Shown: in pieces, positions 52,029 to 60,466 of the stretch | Position numbering within the stretch: the first letter of the stretch is position 1 | Layout: each line of letters starts with the position of its first letter | NCBI RefSeq assembly: GCF_028023875.1 | Contig: NZ_JAQIPB010000001.1 | Location: 806,001-870,000, forward strand | Source: Xenophilus arseniciresistens | Lineage (GTDB): Bacteria; Pseudomonadota; Gammaproteobacteria; Burkholderiales; Burkholderiaceae_C | DNA: 64,000 nucleotides | Reading direction: 5' to 3' | The notes under the pieces: model-generated | Told to the model about the DNA's origin: nothing | The model's database searches: none | Seen by the model: the letters and a program-made list of their open reading frames with translations, nothing else | Made by a program: the position numbers and the translations under genes

Positions 52029-54283
52029 ACGCACATTCCGCATCGACCCCCGACGGCCAGCGAGCGCCGCGCCCCACTCCCATCGAGGCGGACGACGACG
52101 AGATCAATCTGATCGAGTACCTGGACATCCTGATCGACCAGAAATGGCTGATCGCGGGCATCACGGCGGTGGCGCTGGCAGCGGGCGTGGCCTATGCACT
52201 GCTGGCCACGCCGATCTATCAAACCAACGTCCTGGTCCAGGTCGAGGACTCGGCACCCGAAGCCAAGGGCTTTCTGGGCGATGCCGGCAGCCTCTTCGAC
52301 GTGAAGACGCCTGCAACCGGGGAAATCCAGGTCATCCGCTCACGCATGGTGCTGGGCGCGGCCGTGGAGCAGACCCGCTACTACCTGGACGCGCAGCCCA
52401 GGTACACCCCCTTCTTTGGCCGCTGGATGGCCGCCCGGGCCGATGGCCTGTCCACGCCGGGCTTTTTGGGTATGGGCGGCTTCGTCAGCGGCACCGAGCG
52501 GATCGAGGTGGACCATTTCGAGCTGCCCTCCTCGCTGCAGGGCCAGGGCGAGTTCACCGTCACGGCCAGGGGCGAAGGCCGCTACACGCTGACGCACGAG
52601 CTGCTGCCCGAGCCCCTGCAGGGCACGGTCGGCCAGCCGCTCAAGCACGTGCTGCCCGGTGACCAGGCCATCGACCTGCTCATCACACGGCTTGACGGCG
52701 AAGCCGGCGCCGAGTTCAGCATCGAACGCGCGTCGCAGTTGGCCTCGGTCGAAGAACTGCAGCGCGGGCTTCAGATTTCCGAGCAGGGCCGCCAGTCGAA
52801 CGTGATCAACGTGGTGCTGGAAGGCAGCGACCGCGCACGGCTGCAATCGATCCTGAACGCCATTGGCGACCAGTACGTGCGCCAGAACGTGGAGCGCAAG
52901 GCCGCCGAAGCGCAGAAAACCCTGGTCTTCCTGGACGAGCAACTGCCCGCCTTCCGCAAGCAGCTCGAAGCCTCGGAAGACGCATTCACGCGCTTTCGCA
53001 ATCAGAACGGCACGGTGGCTTTCGACGAAGAGGCGCGCGGCGTTCTGCAGCAGAGTATCGAGATGCAAACTAAGCTGCTGGAAGCCCAGCAACAGCGGCG
53101 CGAGCTGAGCGCGCGCTTCACCGACAACAACGTCCGCGTGCAGACCGTGGACCGCCAGATCGGCGCCTTGCAGGCCGAGCTCGACAAGCTCAGCAACCGC
53201 GTGAGCCGCATGCCCACCATCCAGCAGGATGCACTGCGCCTGGAACGCGATGTGCGCGTGAATGCCGAGCTGTACCAATCGCTGCAGAACAATGCGCTGC
53301 AACTGCGGCTGGTGAAAGAAGGCAAGACCGGCAACGTGCGCCTGCTCGACCCCGCCGTGCAGCCCCTTCGCCCGGTCAAACCGCAGAAGCAACTTGTCGC
53401 CGCGCTGGCGCTGGTCCTGGGTGCCCTGGCTGGAGTGGCAGCTGCTATTGGTCGGGCACGCCTCATGGGCGGCCTGCGTGATCCGCAGGAGATCGAGGGC
53501 CACACGGGCCTGAGCGTGTACGCCACGGTGCCGCTGAGCACCGACCAGCCCGTGCTCGACAAGCGCATCACGGCAGGCGCGCGCGGCATTCAGCTGCTGG
53601 CCCACAACGAGCCCGACAGCCTGCCGGTGGAAGCCCTGCGCAGCCTGCGCGTGGCCCTGCAGTTCGCGATGATGGAAGCGGGCAACAACCGTGTGCTGAT
53701 CACCGGCCCGACGCCAGGCATCGGCAAGAGCTTCATTTCGGCCAACTTCGCAGCCATCATGGCGCAAGGCGGCAAGCGCGTGCTGCTGATCGACGCCGAC
53801 TTGCGCAAGGGCCACATCAACCGCTCCTTCGGCCTCAAGCGCGAGGGCGGGCTTTCCGAGTTGCTGAACGGCAGCATCACCGCGCAGCAAGCGATCCACG
53901 CCGACCTGCTCCCCGGCCTGGACCTGCTCACCACGGGTGCGCTGCCGCCCAATCCGTCGGACATGCTCATGTCCGCCACCTTCGCGCAGTTGCTGGAGTC
54001 GCTGTCGGCCCAATACGACCTGGTGATCGTGGACACGCCGCCCGTGCTGGTGGCCGCCGACACCGCGGCCGTGGCGCCCTCTTGCGGCGTGGTGCTGATG
54101 GTGGCCCGCTCGGAGCAGACACACATGGGCGAGATCACCGAAAGCGCGCGCCGCCTGGCGCAGGCCGGCACCTCGGTCACCGGCGTGGTCTTCAACGGCA
54201 TGGACCTGAGCCGCCGCCATTCGGGCAGCTATGGCTACCGCTACGGTGGCTACCGCTACACCGAGTACAAGTACAAGGCCTGA
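52025..54283 (+). CDS. polysaccharide co-polymerase / BY-type tyrosine kinase (Wzc/Etk-like)
   Basis: A 752-residue inner-membrane protein: N-terminal Wzz domain with a first membrane helix (KWLIAGITAVALAAGVAYALLA) and IYQTNVLVQVED, a long periplasmic coiled-coil region, a second helix (QLVAALALVLGALAGVAAAIG), then the cytoplasmic kinase with Walker A GPTPGIGKSF (~residue 560), Walker A' LLIDADLRKG and Walker B DLVIVDTPP. The C-terminus carries seven tyrosines in GSYGYRYGGYRYTEYKYKA, the autophosphorylation cluster. Substrate of the neighbouring phosphatase. Its stop codon lies in a 14-bp tandem repeat. Confidence 0.95.
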   Translation: MNAHSASTPDGQRAPRPTPIEADDDEINLIEYLDILIDQKWLIAGITAVALAAGVAYALLATPIYQTNVLVQVEDSAPEAKGFLGDAGSLFDVKTPATGEIQVIRSRMVLGAAVEQTRYYLDAQPRYTPFFGRWMAARADGLSTPGFLGMGGFVSGTERIEVDHFELPSSLQGQGEFTVTARGEGRYTLTHELLPEPLQGTVGQPLKHVLPGDQAIDLLITRLDGEAGAEFSIERASQLASVEELQRGLQISEQGRQSNVINVVLEGSDRARLQSILNAIGDQYVRQNVERKAAEAQKTLVFLDEQLPAFRKQLEASEDAFTRFRNQNGTVAFDEEARGVLQQSIEMQTKLLEAQQQRRELSARFTDNNVRVQTVDRQIGALQAELDKLSNRVSRMPTIQQDALRLERDVRVNAELYQSLQNNALQLRLVKEGKTGNVRLLDPAVQPLRPVKPQKQLVAALALVLGALAGVAAAIGRARLMGGLRDPQEIEGHTGLSVYATVPLSTDQPVLDKRITAGARGIQLLAHNEPDSLPVEALRSLRVALQFAMMEAGNNRVLITGPTPGIGKSFISANFAAIMAQGGKRVLLIDADLRKGHINRSFGLKREGGLSELLNGSITAQQAIHADLLPGLDLLTTGALPPNPSDMLMSATFAQLLESLSAQYDLVIVDTPPVLVAADTAAVAPSCGVVLMVARSEQTHMGEITESARRLAQAGTSVTGVVFNGMDLSRRHSGSYGYRYGGYRYTEYKYKA

Positions 54284-54300
54284 TGCACAAGGCCTGATGC
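54273..54300 (+). repeat. 14-bp tandem duplication at the kinase stop codon
   Basis: ACAAGGCCTGATGC occurs twice back to back (54273-54286, 54287-54300). The first copy holds the last codons and the TGA stop (54281-54283) of the Wzc-like gene; the second copy lies just behind. It does not alter the protein. Confidence 0.9.
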
Positions 54301-54320
54301 CCGCGCGCTGAGCGCCCAAA

Positions 54321-54355
54321 AAATAACCCGGCCCAAATGGCCGGGTTATTTGTTT
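54321..54355. terminator. strong bidirectional rho-independent terminator
   Basis: A perfect 13-bp stem (54321-54333 with 54339-54351, loop CAAAT) followed by TGTTTGT on the plus strand and by a T-run on the minus strand (complement of the A-tract at 54318-54323). It separates the convergent capsule operon and glmM. Confidence 0.92.
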
Positions 54356-54372
54356 GTGGCGGGTGAATCCGC

Positions 54373-55737
54373 CTACGCGGAGACTGCGGTCCTCTGGGCT
54401 GGCGCTTCGGCCTGCAGCGTGGCCGCGATGCGCGAGGCGCATTGCCGGGCTTGCGCGGCGTCCTGCGCCTCCACCATCACGCGCAGCACGGGCTCGGTGC
54501 CACTGGCGCGAATCAGCACGCGGCCGCCCTCTCCCAGCTCGGCTTCAACGCGCGCGGTTTCTTCCTGCATGGCAGCGTGCGTCTTCCAGTCCTGGCCTGG
54601 CTGCAGCCGAACGTTGATCAGCACCTGGGGGAACAGGCGCACATCGGCCAGCAGTTCTGCCACCGTGCGGCCACTGCGCACGCAGGCCTGCAGCACCTGC
54701 AAGGCGCTGACCAGGCCGTCGCCGGTGCTGTGGCGGTCCAGCGCCAGCAGATGGCCAGAGCCTTCGCCGCCCAGCAGCCAGCCACGCTTGTCCAACTCTT
54801 CGAGCACGTAGCGGTCGCCCACCTTGGCGCGCACGAAGTCGATGCCCTGGCGCTTGAAGGCCACTTCCACGGCCTTGTTGGTCATCAGCGTGCCGACCAC
54901 GCCTTCGGGCTTCTCGCCACGCGCGATGCGGTCACGCGCCATGAGGTAGAGCAGTTCGTCGCCATTGAACAGGCGCCCGTCGGCATCGACCCATTGCAGG
55001 CGGTCGGCGTCGCCGTCCAGGGCGATGCCGTAGTGGGCCTTGTGCGCCTTCACGGCAGCGATCAGGGCTTCCGGATGCGTCGCGCCCACGCCATCGTTGA
55101 TGTTCAAGCCGTCGGGCTGCACGCCAATGCTCACCACCTCGGCGCCCAGCTCATGGAACACATTCGGCGCCACCTGGTAGGCCGCGCCGTGCGCCGCATC
55201 CACCACCAGCTTCAGGCCGCGCAGGCTCAGCTCGGGCGCAAAGGTGCTCTTGCAGAATTCGATGTAGCGGCCTGCCGCGTCGTCCAGGCGCCGCGCGCGG
55301 CCAATGGCCGCGGAGTCGGCCCATTCCGGCGGCTCTGCCAATGCGGCCTCCACCTCCAACTCCCACTCGTCACTGAGTTTGGTGCCCAGCGCGCTGAAGA
55401 ACTTGATGCCGTTGTCCGGGTAGGGGTTGTGGCTCGCGCTGATCACCACGCCCAGGCTGGCCCGCAGGGCGCGGGTCAGGTAGGCAACGCCTGGCGTGGG
55501 CAGCGGGCCGAGCAGCACCACGTCGACGCCGGCGGAGTTCAGGCCCGACTCCAGCGCGGATTCGAGCATGTAGCCCGACAGCCGCGTGTCTTTGCCCACC
55601 AGCACCGTGGGGCGGGCTTGCGTGCGCCGGAGCACGCGGCCCACGGCATGGCCCAGCCGAAGCACGAAATCCGGCGTGATGGGCGCGCGGCCCACCGTGC
55701 CGCGGATGCCGTCCGTTCCAAAGTACTGTCTGCTCAT
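54373..55737 (-). CDS. glmM: phosphoglucosamine mutase
   Basis: Converts glucosamine-6-P to glucosamine-1-P on the way to UDP-GlcNAc. In 454 residues: [15 protein letters not shown] at the N-terminus, active Ser in [17 protein letters not shown], Mg-binding [27 protein letters not shown] and [15 protein letters not shown], which binds the phosphate. Normal length. It is the last gene of the minus-strand polysaccharide run and supplies the precursor for the amino sugar predicted to be made by the genes upstream. Confidence 0.96.
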   Translation of the reverse strand: MSRQYFGTDGIRGTVGRAPITPDFVLRLGHAVGRVLRRTQARPTVLVGKDTRLSGYMLESALESGLNSAGVDVVLLGPLPTPGVAYLTRALRASLGVVISASHNPYPDNGIKFFSALGTKLSDEWELEVEAALAEPPEWADSAAIGRARRLDDAAGRYIEFCKSTFAPELSLRGLKLVVDAAHGAAYQVAPNVFHELGAEVVSIGVQPDGLNINDGVGATHPEALIAAVKAHKAHYGIALDGDADRLQWVDADGRLFNGDELLYLMARDRIARGEKPEGVVGTLMTNKAVEVAFKRQGIDFVRAKVGDRYVLEELDKRGWLLGGEGSGHLLALDRHSTGDGLVSALQVLQACVRSGRTVAELLADVRLFPQVLINVRLQPGQDWKTHAAMQEETARVEAELGEGGRVLIRASGTEPVLRVMVEAQDAAQARQCASRIAATLQAEAPAQRTAVSA

Positions 55738-55815
55738 TGTTGAAGAACCTCTTGAATGGATTGCGCTTGCTGCAACTGCTGGCGCGCTGACGCTTGCCCC
55801 TTGAAGACGGGCGCT

Positions 55816-57894
55816 TCAGCTGGAAAGCGGAATGGGCTGCCCGACCCCCTTGGGGCAGGCCGGGGCTGCAGGTGCCTCGCCGGTCGCCTGAGGCACGACC
55901 GCGGCAGGCACGGCCACAGGTGCAGGTGCAGGTGCAGGTGCAGGTGCAGGTGCAGGTGCAGGTGCAGAGTCAACCACGGCCATCTGCTTACGCGTCTGGC
56001 GGGCCATGTGAATCCAGTCGACCACCTCGGCATGAGGACGGTAGCCCGGCACCAACTGCTTCAGCAGCGCCTTGCCTGCCCCCACGTCGCCCGCAGCCAT
56101 CAGGCGCTGCAACTCTTCCAGCAGGGGCCACAGCTGCGCGGAGGCAAGGCAGGGCTCCTGCGCCATGCGGATGCGCGGATGCGGCGTGGAAAGGGCGTTG
56201 TCTTCGATCAACAACTCTTCGTACAGCTTCTCGCCGGGGCGCAGACCAGTGACCTGCAGCTCGATGTCGCCATGGGGGTTGTCGTCATCGCGCACGCTGC
56301 GGCCCGACAACTCCACCATCCGACGCGCCAAGTCGATGATCCGCACGGGCTCGCCCATGTCGAGCACGAACACCTCGCCCCCGTTGGCCATCGCGCCCGC
56401 CTGGATCACCAGCTGAGCGGCTTCGGGGATCGTCATGAAGTAGCGGGTGATGTCTTCGTGCGTGAGCGTGATGGGGCCGCCAGCGGCGATCTGGCGCTGG
56501 AACAGCGGCACCACCGAACCGCTGGAGCCCAGCACATTGCCAAAGCGCACCATGGAAAAGCAGGTGGCCGACGGCTCTTGCGCCAGGCCCTGCAGCACCA
56601 TCTCGGCCAGCCGCTTGCTGGCACCCATGATGTTGGTGGGCCGCACGGCCTTGTCCGTGCTGACGAGCACGAAGCGCCCCACGCCGCAGGCCCGCGCCAT
56701 GCGCGCCGTGATGAAGGTGCCCAGCACGTTGTTGCGCAAGCCCTGTGCGGGGTTGTGCTCCACCAGCGGCACATGCTTGTAGGCCGCGGCGTGATAGACC
56801 GTGTCCGGGCGAAAGGCCTGCATGATGGCCTGCATGCGCGGCTCGTCGCAGACCGAAGCCAGCAGCGGCACCACCTTGAGCCCCGCGACGGCCTTCTCCA
56901 GCTCGCCATGGATGGCATACAGCGCGAACTCGCTCCATTCGACCAGCAGCAGCATGCGCGGCCGCTGTTGCGCGATCTGGCGGCACAGCTCGCTGCCAAT
57001 GGAGCCGCCCGCGCCCGTCACCAGCACCACCTTGCCGCTCAGGTTGCGATGCAGCAGGTCAGCCACCGGAGGGACCGTGTCCCGGCCCAGAAGGTCCTCG
57101 ATCCGCACTTCGTTGAGGTCATTGACCTGCACCTTGCCGCTGGCCAACTGGTCGAGGCCAGGCAGCATGCGCACATGCAGATGCAGCGGCAGCAGTGCAT
57201 TCAAGATCTCGGCACGCCGCGCGTGGGAGGCCGACGGCATGGCCAGCAGGATGTCGGTCACGCCCTGCGCACGGGCATTGGCCAGCAGCCATTCGGGCGT
57301 GCGCACCCGCAGGCCGTCCATCAAGGCATCCTGCAATTGCCGGTCGTCATCGACGAAACCGCGCACGACCATGTCGTGCCCGTGGTTGAGCGCTGCCGCC
57401 AGCTGGCGGCCGGCCTGCCCGGCCCCGTAGATGTAGACCTGGGGCAGCGAATGCCGATTGCGAACGTAGGTGTAGGTGCCACCCAGCCAATGGCGCGCCA
57501 ATGCGCGCGAGCCACTGATCATCACGAACAACAGCAGCGGCACCATGACGCCGATGGAGCGCGGCACCCCAGGAATGCCGATGCCCGTGACCACGATGCA
57601 GTACACCAGGCCAAACAGGAAGCAGGCGCGCACGATGGCGAGCGCCGACGCGCCGCTGGCATAGCGAAAGATGGCGCGGTAGAGGCCAAAGGCCACGAAC
57701 AGGGGCAAGGCCAGCAGCGGCGCCGCCACCATCGCCCGCCAGTGCGCCAGATGCCAGGAATGCCAGACTTCCAGCCGCAGGCTGATCGCCAGCCACACGC
57801 AGAAGACGCAGAGCACGGTATCGACCGTCACCGCGAGCAGCCGCTTGGCTGGCCTGGGCAGCATCAGCAACCGGTCTGCCGACTTGTTGATCAT
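55816..57894 (-). CDS. NDP-sugar 4,6-dehydratase, membrane type (PglF/WbpM/CapD-like)
   Basis: A 692-residue protein. Four N-terminal membrane helices (residues ~18-130) precede two Rossmann domains: a CoA-binding-like one (VYIYGAGQAGRQLAAAL) and the SDR catalytic domain with VTGAGGSIGSELCRQIA (~residue 295), YKHVPLVEHNP and STDKAVRPTNIMGASKRLAE, in which Met replaces the catalytic Tyr of YxxxK, as in this family. Such enzymes convert UDP-GlcNAc to the 4-keto-6-deoxy sugar. The C-terminus ends in an (Ala-Pro)n tract encoded by a CAGGTG-unit repeat, then a Pro/Ala tail. Confidence 0.92.
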   Translation of the reverse strand: MINKSADRLLMLPRPAKRLLAVTVDTVLCVFCVWLAISLRLEVWHSWHLAHWRAMVAAPLLALPLFVAFGLYRAIFRYASGASALAIVRACFLFGLVYCIVVTGIGIPGVPRSIGVMVPLLLFVMISGSRALARHWLGGTYTYVRNRHSLPQVYIYGAGQAGRQLAAALNHGHDMVVRGFVDDDRQLQDALMDGLRVRTPEWLLANARAQGVTDILLAMPSASHARRAEILNALLPLHLHVRMLPGLDQLASGKVQVNDLNEVRIEDLLGRDTVPPVADLLHRNLSGKVVLVTGAGGSIGSELCRQIAQQRPRMLLLVEWSEFALYAIHGELEKAVAGLKVVPLLASVCDEPRMQAIMQAFRPDTVYHAAAYKHVPLVEHNPAQGLRNNVLGTFITARMARACGVGRFVLVSTDKAVRPTNIMGASKRLAEMVLQGLAQEPSATCFSMVRFGNVLGSSGSVVPLFQRQIAAGGPITLTHEDITRYFMTIPEAAQLVIQAGAMANGGEVFVLDMGEPVRIIDLARRMVELSGRSVRDDDNPHGDIELQVTGLRPGEKLYEELLIEDNALSTPHPRIRMAQEPCLASAQLWPLLEELQRLMAAGDVGAGKALLKQLVPGYRPHAEVVDWIHMARQTRKQMAVVDSAPAPAPAPAPAPAPAPVAVPAAVVPQATGEAPAAPACPKGVGQPIPLSS
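55917..55967. repeat. CAGGTG hexanucleotide microsatellite (8.5 units)
   Basis: Eight perfect copies of CAGGTG plus CAG lie within the 3' end of the dehydratase gene, encoding an Ala-Pro repeat on the minus strand. Six-base units change length without changing frame. Confidence 0.95.
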
Positions 57895-57936
57895 GGAGCG
57901 TCCTGTCTTGGAGTTTTCTTCAGCGCGCCTGCGCCA

Positions 57937-59118
57937 TCAGGCGGGCATGCCCGCCTGCACGGCGACCTGCTCGATGGCGGCCTGGGTCTTGCGAATCTCT
58001 TCGTCCGTCAGCGTGGGATGCACCAGGAACATCAGGCTCGTCTGGCCCAGCTCCTGCGCAGCCGCCAACGGCTGAGCGGGCCGCCAGGACGTGCCGTCGA
58101 AGGCCTTCTCAAGATACACCTCTGAGCAGCTGCCCTGGTAACAAGGTACGCCGAGGGCCTGGATGGCGTCTGCGATGCGGTCGCGGGACCAGCCCGGTGC
58201 CAGCAGCTGCGGCTGCACATACACGTAGCACTTGTAGTGCGCATGCTCCGAGCCCGAGGGCGGTTCGGGCACGCGGAAGATGGGGAAAGCGCGGCAGGTC
58301 GACCAGATCGCTTCTGCATTCGCGGTGCGCCGTGCACGCCAGTCGGCCATGCGCCGCAGCTGGATGCGGCCGATGACGGCCTGCATCTCGAGCATGCGCC
58401 AGTTGGTGCCGAAGCTCTCGTGCAGCCAGCGAAAGCCCGGCGGATGCTGGCGTTCATACACCGCCGCATAGCTCTTGCCGTGGTCTTTGAACTCCCACAT
58501 GGCGCGCCACAACGATGTGTCGTTCGTGGTCACCATGCCGCCTTCGCCGCCCGTGGTCATGATCTTGTCCTGACAGAACGACCAGGCGCCGACATGGCCA
58601 ATGGAGCCCACGGAACGCCCCTTGTACCGCGCGCCATGTGCCTGTGCGCAGTCTTCGATCACCTTGAAGCCATGCTCGGCCGCCAGCGCCATGATGGGGT
58701 CCATGTCGCAGGGCCAACCCGCCAGGTGCACGCAGATCACGGCACGCGTGCGCGGCGTGAGCACCCGCGCGATGGTGGCCGCGGAGACGTTGCCGCTGTC
58801 GGGCTCCACGTCGGCAAAGACCGGCGTTGCGCCTGCGTTCACCACGCACGACACGCTGGCAATGAAGGTGCGCGGCGTGACCACGACTTCGTCGCCGGGG
58901 CCGATGCCCATGGCCTTGAGCGCCACGTCCAGGGCAAGGGTGCCATTGGCCAAGGCCACCGCATGCGCAGTGCCAGCCCACGCCGCGAACTCCTTTTCGA
59001 ACTCGCGGCACTCCTGGCCCGTCCAGTAGTTGACCTTGTTCGACAGCAGCACCTGCTGCACGGCATCGGCTTCTTCCAGCGTGAAGCTGGGCCACACAGA
59101 GAACTTGGTATTCAGCAA
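57937..59118 (-). CDS. DegT/DnrJ/EryC1-family sugar aminotransferase (PglE-like)
   Basis: A PLP enzyme that would aminate the C4 keto group of the UDP-sugar made by the dehydratase. Seen: FSVWPSFTLEEADAVQQVLLSNKVNYWTG, ANGTLALDVALKAMGIGPGDEVVVTPRTFIAS, HLAGWPCDMDPIMALA and VIEDCAQAHGARYKG, and the PLP Lys in WSFCQDKIMTTGGEGGMV. The start is probably TTG at 59118 (393 aa), with AAAGG nine bases ahead; TTG at 59127 overlaps the acetyltransferase stop. No ATG is available before the conserved region. The 394-residue length is usual. Confidence 0.88.
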   Translation of the reverse strand: MLNTKFSVWPSFTLEEADAVQQVLLSNKVNYWTGQECREFEKEFAAWAGTAHAVALANGTLALDVALKAMGIGPGDEVVVTPRTFIASVSCVVNAGATPVFADVEPDSGNVSAATIARVLTPRTRAVICVHLAGWPCDMDPIMALAAEHGFKVIEDCAQAHGARYKGRSVGSIGHVGAWSFCQDKIMTTGGEGGMVTTNDTSLWRAMWEFKDHGKSYAAVYERQHPPGFRWLHESFGTNWRMLEMQAVIGRIQLRRMADWRARRTANAEAIWSTCRAFPIFRVPEPPSGSEHAHYKCYVYVQPQLLAPGWSRDRIADAIQALGVPCYQGSCSEVYLEKAFDGTSWRPAQPLAAAQELGQTSLMFLVHPTLTDEEIRKTQAAIEQVAVQAGMPA

Positions 59119-59123
59119 AACAA

Positions 59124-59786
59124 TCAACCTTTGGTTTTCATAGGACGTGCAGGGTTGCCCACCACGGTGGCACCTGCCGGCACGCTGCGGGTGACGACTG
59201 CCCCCATCCCCACGACCGCGCCGCGGCCGATCACGAGCGGCTTGCCCGGGACACCCTGCTTGATGACAGCCCCCGCGCCCACATAAGCATGGTCTTCGAT
59301 GACGACATTTCCATTGCATTTGACGCCTGGTGCGAAAGTGACGAAGTCACCAATGACGCAGTCGTGCTCTACGTAGCTGTAGAGGTTGGCGTGGAAGTGA
59401 CGGCCAATGCGTATGTTGGATGTGAGCGTGACGAAAGGACTCAGGGCAGCGCCTTCACCCAGCACGACATCGTCCATGCGCACCACGTTCTCGGCACTCA
59501 CCGTCCACGCGTGCACGCCATCTGCGGCAAGGCGCAGTGCCAGTTGTTCCCGCACCTTGCTGTTGGCAATGGCCAGCACTGCGTGGCGTTCGCTCGCCGG
59601 CGTCTGGAGGAACTCTTCATAACGCAATGCGCGCTGGCCGTTCACGTTTGGCGCGGTGGCTGCATCGTCAACGAAGACGAGTCGTTCAACAGGCACGCCT
59701 GCGCGCATGAGCTGAGCCCGCGCCAGCGGCATCACGCCGCGGCCGCACCCGCTGGCGCCGTAGACGGCAAACAAGGGCGTACTCAT
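59124..59786 (-). CDS. NeuD/PglD-family sugar N- or O-acetyltransferase
   Basis: A 220-residue trimeric left-handed beta-helix enzyme. An N-terminal Rossmann-like part (FAVYGASGCGRGVMPLAR) is followed by hexapeptide repeats (FVTLTSNIRIGRHFHANLYSYVEHDCVIGDFVTFAPGVKCNG, then VGAGAVIKQGVPGKPLVIGRGAVVGMGAVVTRSVPAG) with the catalytic His in VEHDCVIGD. It would acetylate the amino group introduced by the aminotransferase, giving a diacetamido-trideoxy sugar. It overlaps the sugar transferase gene by 4 bp (59783-59786). Confidence 0.92.
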   Translation of the reverse strand: MSTPLFAVYGASGCGRGVMPLARAQLMRAGVPVERLVFVDDAATAPNVNGQRALRYEEFLQTPASERHAVLAIANSKVREQLALRLAADGVHAWTVSAENVVRMDDVVLGEGAALSPFVTLTSNIRIGRHFHANLYSYVEHDCVIGDFVTFAPGVKCNGNVVIEDHAYVGAGAVIKQGVPGKPLVIGRGAVVGMGAVVTRSVPAGATVVGNPARPMKTKG

Positions 59787-60421
59787 TGCTTGGGCTCCAC
59801 GCGCGCTCCGGTGAATCGCGGCATCGTCGCCTCTCCGGCCGCGCTGATGCCGTCACGCACCAGCACCTTGCGCACCGTCAGCCACAGGATCTTGATGTCC
59901 AGCCACAGCGTGCGGTTGTCGACATACCAGACATCAAGCTTGAACTTCTCTTCCCAGCTTAGCGTATTGCGCCCATTGATCTGAGCCCATCCGGTAATGC
60001 CAGGTCGTACTTCATGACGTCTAGCTTGCTCATCGGAATAAAGAGGAAGGTAGTCCATTAATAACGGCCGGGGGCCGACCAAACTCATGTCGCCCCTGAT
60101 CACGTTCCAGAGCTCGGGCAACTCATCTAAACTGGTGCTTCTCAGAAAATCGCCCAACGGCGTGATGCGTTGCCCATCAAGCAAGGGCGCCCCCCCAATT
60201 GAAGAGGCGTTTGCCATCGTTCGAAATTTTAATATTCGAAAAGGCGCACCTCCCATGCCGGATCTCGTTTGCACAAAAAAAACCGGAGAACCCATTTTTA
60301 CAAAGATCAAAAGCGAAATAATAAGCAATGGAAAAAATAAAATAAGAATTGCAATAAAAGCCAAAAACAAATCCACTCCTCGCTTCATTGCACTAGGCAC
60401 CGAAAAATAATCATCACTCAT
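59783..60421 (-). CDS. undecaprenyl-phosphate sugar phosphotransferase (PglC-like initiating enzyme)
   Basis: A 212-residue monotopic phosphoglycosyl transferase. One N-terminal membrane helix (VDLFLAFIAILILFFPLLIISLL), then MGSPVFFVQTRSGMGGAPFRILKFRTM, LRSTSLDELPELWNVIRGDMSLVGPRPL with the catalytic Asp-Glu, and RPGITGWAQINGRN. It transfers the first sugar-1-phosphate to the lipid carrier. The small size, without extra helices, is that of PglC/WecP-like rather than WbaP-type enzymes. The 5' third of the gene is AT-rich while the 3' part has the GC content of the genome; see findings. Confidence 0.93.
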   Translation of the reverse strand: MSDDYFSVPSAMKRGVDLFLAFIAILILFFPLLIISLLIFVKMGSPVFFVQTRSGMGGAPFRILKFRTMANASSIGGAPLLDGQRITPLGDFLRSTSLDELPELWNVIRGDMSLVGPRPLLMDYLPLYSDEQARRHEVRPGITGWAQINGRNTLSWEEKFKLDVWYVDNRTLWLDIKILWLTVRKVLVRDGISAAGEATMPRFTGARVEPKQ

Positions 60422-60466
60422 AAGATAAGTCCTGCATCAAAACGAATCGAAATTTCTGCCCGAATA

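Noticed and set aside
55917-55967. Possible CRISPR array or regulatory repeat
   Set aside because: Six-base units with no spacers inside a coding frame; this is a simple microsatellite encoding Ala-Pro.
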